Origin: Cristatella mucedo | Taxonomy: Eukaryota > Bryozoa > Phylactolaemata > Cristatellidae | Direction of reading: 5' to 3' | Assembly (NCBI GenBank): GCA_009760855.2 | Contig: WPIO01000001.1 | Span: 16,965,001-17,029,000 of the forward strand | Length of the DNA stretch: 64,000 bases | Part shown: positions 58,660-64,000 of the stretch, piece by piece | Layout of the letters: every line of letters starts with the position of its first letter | How positions within the stretch are numbered: position 1 is the first letter of the stretch | Notes under the pieces: generated by a model | What the model was told of the DNA's origin: nothing | The model's input: only the letters and a program-made list of their open reading frames with translations | Database searches by the model: none | Made by a program: the position numbers and the translations under genes

Positions 58660-58750
58660 CTATGTGGCTAGGTGGAAGTGTAGCAAACGCTGGCCACCCA
58701 ATCGCTTGCCAGCTCTGAGGTCAATCCTTCGAGATCAGACACGCCCGAAC
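58660..58750 (+). mobile_element. Possible decayed SINE head
   Basis: TATGTGGCTAGGTGGAAGTG (box A-like) then CTCTGAGGTCAATCCTTCGA (weak box B). Spacing is tRNA-like but no body or tail was matched. Confidence 0.3.
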
Positions 58751-59059
58751 CCACATCTATCTTGTTAGGGCAGACGTTGTTATATATTATAGACGTTATT
58801 ATATTATCATATGTTATTGAATGATAGTTCTTTCCCGCCGCTTGAGCTAAGTGGACGCACCCTTCTCTGCATGCTGGTCAGCATGATTGGACATCTTCTC
58901 TCTGTATCCGTCTTTCTACTACGATGGCTGAATAAATTATCATAACCTGACTATGCGTTAACAACCGTCACCTAGCGCTAACATAAGCATCCTAATTTTC
59001 AATTTCCCGGAAATCTGGCTGACGTCCTTCAATTGATTACTTCACTCACGTTTGACAGA

Positions 59060-59690
59060 ATAATAATAATAATAATACTGCACTTGATAAAGCGCCCTCA
59101 GAGAACTTAATCTCTTTCTAGGCTCTTCACATTTGCTGCAAAGGGAAATGCAATTGAATGGTAAGTAAAATCATGCTTGAATAAAAAACAAAATGAGTAG
59201 TATGGTTAGGGGTGACATGCACAGGGTCAGCATGCAAATGTGGTTAGTGGCAGCATGCACAGTGTCAGCACGCATAAGCACACGAAGGACGAATCACAGG
59301 GACCCACTAAATGCTGTCCTAAATAGGTGTTTTTTTAAGTTCCTTTTAAATGTGATCAGATTAGGGGATGTTCTGACGCAGGTCGGGAGGGAGCTCCAGG
59401 CTTTGGGAGCATATGAACTAAATGCACGGTCTCCAAAGGATTTAAGGTGTGTACAAGGTATTTGTAGACTTTTGGATTCCGAAAAGCGGGTGGTACGATG
59501 CTTGGCCTGATGGGGGAGTATATCGGAGGGATACGCTTTAGCCATAGAATGAAGGGACATAAGGAATAAAACTTTACCTGAAACTTTGTAGTTAAAAACG
59601 TTGTACTGGTTACAAAGTTTGGCATATATGATTCCATAACTCCATACAATTTTTATATTTGCTTGTAACTTGTGGCACGTAGTCATTTTT
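59060..59690 (-). mobile_element. LINE family A copy, 5'-truncated
   Basis: Plus-strand AATAATAATAATAATACTGC tail, hairpin at 59092-59125, ATGGTTAGGGG/GTGGTTAGTGG repeats, then the C-terminal RT frame on the minus strand (59695-59294) with SLHSMAKAYPSDILPHQAKH, LKSFGDRAFSSYAPKAWSSL and FKRNLKKHLFRTAFSGSL. The C-terminal ~100 codons are open and close in sequence to the 47.97-48.6 kb copy, so it is relatively young. Confidence 0.85.
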
Positions 59691-60465
59691 AGCACGCCCT
59701 TGTCTAAGAGTTAATGGGAATGCTGACATAACTGGACCGCTAGGCCGAGAATCTCAGAGAGCTGGTCGAATTGAGGCATGTTTGATTTAATGACCATTTT
59801 AGTTAATCTATCGGGCAATCCAAAGAAACGCACAGTTTTTTGCATACAAGCGCAGTTTAAACGTATAAAAGCCAATAAAGCATTCGAGCCAAGGAGCATG
59901 GATGAGACCTGGAGATGGGAACAGCAGCACATTATCCTTAGGTGATGATATTGGCGCACCAAATCTTGATGCATGGCATTTCCTGCTATCCTGACTGTAT
60001 CAACTATCAAGGCTAATTTCAGCTGTCAAGTCATGCATCAAGAAACATGCAGAAAGTAATAGCTACCCTGTGAAGTCTAAATCTGCGTGACGAATATAAT
60101 TAAAAGAACTTATTGAGTCTCATTGTCAATTAAATCACTTATAGCTTTATCCCAGAAAGGGAAAAATAAAGGCATTTATCATTATAAATTTAGTGTTATT
60201 GGAGTTACGTTTCTATTTATAGTTAATATCATAGTAAATTTATAATGGATAAGTTTTACATCTGAAAAACTAATATCAATTCATTTCTTTAATATTTACA
60301 TGTTGCCTGAATGCTGAACATTTATTACCAATGGAATCTTTCAAAGTTGGAGAAGCTATTGTTTTTATCTTAGTGATTGATAAAATTAGTTTTAATATTA
60401 AGTGAAGTAATTAGAAGTAAGCTGTTTTAGAAGTTTTACAATTATGATATAATAAGAGTATTGAT
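59691..60465. other. AT-rich spacer, nothing recognised
   Basis: Very AT-rich from 60.1 kb. No element recognised. Confidence 0.45.
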
Positions 60466-60469
60466 TTAA

Positions 60470-61480
60470 TAATACTATTAATATTTATAAATTTGTATAG
60501 TGCCATCAAAGAACTTAATCCGAATCTCTTTCTAGGTGTTTTTTATGCTGTAAAAGAAGCACCATCGAATTATTAGTGGTAACATGCACAATGCTAACAA
60601 GCATACCATGGTTAGGGGCAACATGCTCAATGTCAACATATAAAATATGGTTAGTGGAGATATTTATTGTGTCAGAACGGATAGTCACAAAAAGGAAGAT
60701 TCACAAAGATCTACTAAATCTGTCATTCACAGATGCGTTTGAAACTTATTTTTTAAATGTCGTCAAGTCAGGGGATGTCTGTTGGAAGCCGGTTTCAGGA
60801 TTTCGGTAGCATGCGAACTGAAGGGATGGTCTCCAAATGATTTGAAGCTCGTGCGAGGTATAGATGAAGGATTCAAGTAAGAAAAGTGGATGGTCCAATG
60901 CCAAGCCTGAGGGGAATATTTCCGATAGGTAGGTTGTAAAAAGAGAATAAAGGAACAGAAAAGTCAGTGACTACACCTTGAAGTCGATACGCTGCTTGAT
61001 CGGGAGCCAGTGAAAAGTGGTGAGGTGTGGTGTGGCAACTGCGACTCTCCTAAAAGACGAGCCTACCTGCCGAGTTTTGCACCAACTGTAAGCACGTCAT
61101 CGCACAGGTCGGTAAGCAATCAAGTAGCGAGTTACAGATGTCGAGACAGGATGCCAAAAATGCGTGGAATGATTTGAATTGAGTATCGTTGTCTAAGGAA
61201 CCGCGAATTTTAGTAATGTTGCGTAGCTGGAAGTAGGCACATTATGCTGTGGAGCTAATGTATTCATCCACTGACAGATCGTTTTTTGGAACAGACCATA
61301 GATTTTGTGCACATGCAGGACGAGATATACAGGCAGTTCCAATTTTGTTAGTCAATCTTTTCTATTTCTGGGTCACGCTTGGTTTGCTCATTACTATTAC
61401 GATGATTTCATGTTTATTCAATTTAGGTAAGTTTGCAGTAGTCGATTAGTGGATGTCAACAGTACACTACTGCTACTACT
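60470..61480 (-). mobile_element. LINE family A copy, 5'-truncated
   Basis: Plus-strand AATAATACTATTAATATTTA tail and a decayed hairpin (TGCCATCAAAGAACTTAATC), then three ATGGTTAG-type units and the RT C-terminal region read backwards (CTGCCGAGTTTTGCACCAAC is shared with the 48.37-kb copy). It runs to about 61480, where the tail of the next copy begins. More mutated than its neighbours. Confidence 0.8.
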
Positions 61481-61484
61481 GCTA

Positions 61485-62960
61485 ATAATACATAAGCAAT
61501 TGTGCCTTGGGGATCTCAATCTTTTTCTAGTCACTTAAAATTTGCTGCAAAGAAGCACGATCGAATAGTTAGTGGTATCATGCTCAATGAACAAAAAGAA
61601 CAACATGGTTACGAGTGACATGCACAGGGTCAGCATTCAAGTATGGTTAGTGGCAGCATGTGCAGTGTAAGCAATCATAGGCGCATACAAGTGGAATCAA
61701 AGAGACCCACTAAATACTGTGGTACATATATGCGCTTTTAGCTTCATTTTAAATGTGGTCAAGTCAGGGATGTCGTGACGGAAGTCGGGAGTGAGTTCCA
61801 GGCTTTGGGAGCATGCAAACTTAAGGCATAGTCTCCAAAAGATTTCAGGTTTGTACGAGGTATAGATAAGCAGTTAGATTCCGAAAAGTGAGTGGTACGA
61901 CGCTTAGCTTGATAGGGCAGTCGATCTGATAGATAGGCTGGAGCAAAAGAATGAGGGCACCTAAAAAAAGTGATAAACCTTAAAGCCGATGCATCGCTTG
62001 ACTCGGAGCCTGTTCACATCGACGAGAAATAGTGAGCTGTGGCAATTGCAATGCTCACGACATACATGCTTAGCTACAGAGTTTGGCAACAACTCTAAGC
62101 GCCTAACTGCACAGGCCGGTAGACCGGCAAGCAGTAAGTTACAGAAGTACAGACAGGGTGTCACAAATGCATTGACCAAAATAAATGCGGTATCCCTGTC
62201 TAAACAAGCCCGAATTTCAGAAATGTTATGTAGCTGGCAGTAGGAAAACTTTACTGAAGAGCTGATGAGGTTGCCTTTTGAAAGGTAACATTGGAAAATG
62301 ACACCTAGATTTTGAGCATATTCAATGGGAAATAGGCTGGTAGAGTCCATTTTAAGCCTTAACCTTTCAAATTTATAAATCATACTTGATTTGCCGATAA
62401 CCAGTAAGTTAGTTTTACCATCATTCAATCTAAGAAAATTTGCTTCCATTCATGTGCGAATGTCATCAATACATGCAGCAAGGGAGTTGAGATAATTCGA
62501 CATTCTGGAAGGCAGGGAGGAATCAAAGCAAAGGTATAGCTGGGTGTCATCAGCATACAAGCGAAAGCCTAGATTTTGCCTCACAATGACATCGGCTAAA
62601 GGGAGTTTATAAACAGTAAAAAGAACGGAACCGAGACCTAAGGTACCCCATATTTCAGAGTTTCCATGGATGATCTTTGTCCGTTCACCTCAATACTCTG
62701 GAGTTTCCCACTGAGATAGAACCTGAACCATCCCAGTGCAGTGCCAGCAATGTCGAGGGATGATAAGAGGCGCTCAAGAAGGACATAGCTATCGATAGTA
62801 TCAAAAGCTGCCGAAATATTGATTAAAACAAGCAGAGATATGCTACCCAAGTCTGCATTTCTTAGTAGTTTGTGATACACCCAACTTAATGTTGACTCCG
62901 TGGAGTGATTAGCTCTAGAACCTGGCTGGAAGTTGCTAGCAATGTCCAAAGTTTTTATAC
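61485..62960 (-). mobile_element. LINE family A copy with intact YADD palm box
   Basis: Minus strand: RT N-terminal palm in the frame 62949-62638 (FQPGSRANHSTESTLSW, NISAAFDTIDSYVLLERLLS, SLDIAGTALGWFRFYLSG); the catalytic box YADDTQLYLCFDSSL with the four codons YADD at 62557-62546; then the frame 62449-61961 (LRLNDGKTNLLVIGKSS, AQNLGVIFQ, AFVTPCLYFCNLLLAGLPAC). The 3' UTR repeats and tail end at about 61485. Frameshifts separate the blocks and the endonuclease is missing, so it is inactive. Of all copies here it best shows that family A encodes an L2/CR1-type reverse transcriptase. Confidence 0.88.
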
Positions 62961-63124
62961 ATTAGTTCAGCTGGTCTGTCATCAATCGTTGCAGATTCTT
63001 CGATAGTAACGGTGATATTCAGAATGGGTCGAATTTGCTCAAGTTCTCTTAGTTTAGTGTTGCTTTCTTGAACCATGGCTTGGCGACAGGCTTTTGAAAG
63101 TGCTAGCACGTGACCTGATGCCAG

Positions 63125-63488
63125 TTTAATCTCTCTCCGCCTGTAACTCTACAAAGCCACAAAGACTATGTGGGTGTTAGACAGTAGAGTTTTGTAAAGT
63201 TCACTCACAGCCTAAGCAGATTTCAATATCCATTCTGTATCCAACAGATTTTGTCTCACGCAAAAGAGAGAAAGTGAGAACCATAGCAGAGACAGCAGAG
63301 CAGTCAAGGTAGTGATTAGCAAGAAAGTAACAGCTCAGGACCGCTGGAAAGGATGTGTTATAGTCGGCAGTAGGAGATTAGTTGCCATTGCGTAAGAATT
63401 GTGGAAGTGAGTTTCACAGTTTAGAATATGCAGAGCTAAAGCTGCTGATGCCAACGATTTTTAAGCGGAGAAAAGAAACACCTGATTA

Positions 63489-63581
<93 letters not shown>

Positions 63582-63890
63582 GTAATACGGGATTAGAGGG
63601 CACAAGGAGAATGAAACTGGTGCAAAAGTTCAGCTAGGTATCGAGGAGCGAAGCCATGGTGGTTCTTGTGGGTCAGCGTGAGAACTTGGCTCTGTATACA
63701 TTGTTCAACCAGCAGCAACACCAGCTCATTTAACAGTGGAAACGGGTAGTCAAAACTCTGGGACTTGAAAACTAGCCGTGCAGCCCTATTCATAGCCAGC
63801 TGCAGTGGCCTAGTTGCTTTCTTGTAGCCCAACCAAAAGGGACTTATAAAAATCAAGCCAAGACAGAACTAAGGAGCTAGTTAAATTTTT
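63125..63890 (-). mobile_element. LINE family B copy split by an AT microsatellite
   Basis: Minus strand frame 63856-63593 reads FWLGYKKATRPLQLAMNRAA, RLVFKSQSFDYPFPLLNELV and HHGFAPRYLAELLHQF, the conserved region before RLWNSLP in the RT C-terminus. After the AT run the copy continues (about 63440-63360, decayed RLWNSLP region) to the family B 3' UTR, ending CTTTGTGGCTTTGTAGAGTT and ACAGGCGGAGAGAG at about 63130. Confidence 0.8.
63492..63580. repeat. (AT)n microsatellite
   Basis: About 44 uninterrupted AT units inside a family B LINE copy. Confidence 0.97.
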
Positions 63891-64000
63891 GGAAGGTACC
63901 ATGGAAGAAAGCTCCGTTTCTCTTAAAGGAATAGGACGTGATAGCAAGCTGTAGAAGTAGTCTTCTGAATGAAGCTTTTAAAATTTAGGCAGCTGTCGAA
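63890..64000. other. Window end, nothing recognised
   Basis: Short terminal stretch, possibly more of the same LINE upstream of the recognisable RT part. Confidence 0.3.

Overview
This is animal nuclear DNA, probably from an invertebrate. The evidence is an intron-split transcription-factor exon with a consensus splice donor, a graveyard of 5'-truncated non-LTR retrotransposons (LINEs) of the L2/CR1 type, tRNA-derived SINEs, a hAT-type MITE, dense microsatellites, and no operons or long uninterrupted genes. The species cannot be fixed from the sequence alone.

The one host gene part I can name is the first coding exon of a single-minded-like (sim) bHLH-PAS transcription factor, minus strand 30445-30619. 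It encodes the start Met, the basic region and the helix-loop-helix, and ends at a clear GT donor. It sits inside a large GC- and CpG-rich island (about 29.6-36.9 kb) full of CGG/GCC runs. No PAS exon was recognised below it, so the rest of the gene is either in very short exons or beyond the window.

Layout. 0-29.6 kb: mixed unique sequence, purine and CA microsatellites, smaller CpG-rich patches (about 8.0-8.75 and 20.9-22.7 kb), plus-strand LINE remnants (2.9-3.7, 5.9, 10.2-10.7, 15.7-18.0, 23.4-23.9, 28.15-28.6 kb), SINEs, and at 26.6 kb a 187-bp element that closely resembles the hAT family Space Invaders (SPIN), known for horizontal transfer between animals. 29.6-37.2 kb: the sim island, with a 32-bp-arm GC hairpin at 34.66 kb. 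37.2-64 kb: AT-richer, gene-poor DNA with LINE copies (minus-strand family A at 47.8-49.5 and 59.06-63.0 kb; family B at 38.9-39.8 and 63.1-63.9 kb; a plus-strand family C-like copy at 49.56-51.17 kb), a decayed copy of a repeat-associated protein family (44.4-44.8 kb), and an isolated GCA/GGA low-complexity block (52.5-52.87 kb).

How the parts relate. At least three LINE families can be separated by their 3' ends. Family A ends in a conserved hairpin (GCGCC..AGAGA ACTTAA TCTCT..GGCGC) followed by TAA/TTA repeats, and the same hairpin ends a tRNA-headed SINE, which is what a SINE parasitising a LINE's reverse transcriptase looks like. All LINE copies here are broken and none can be autonomous. 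Coordinates of mobile elements are approximate because their edges were judged by eye.
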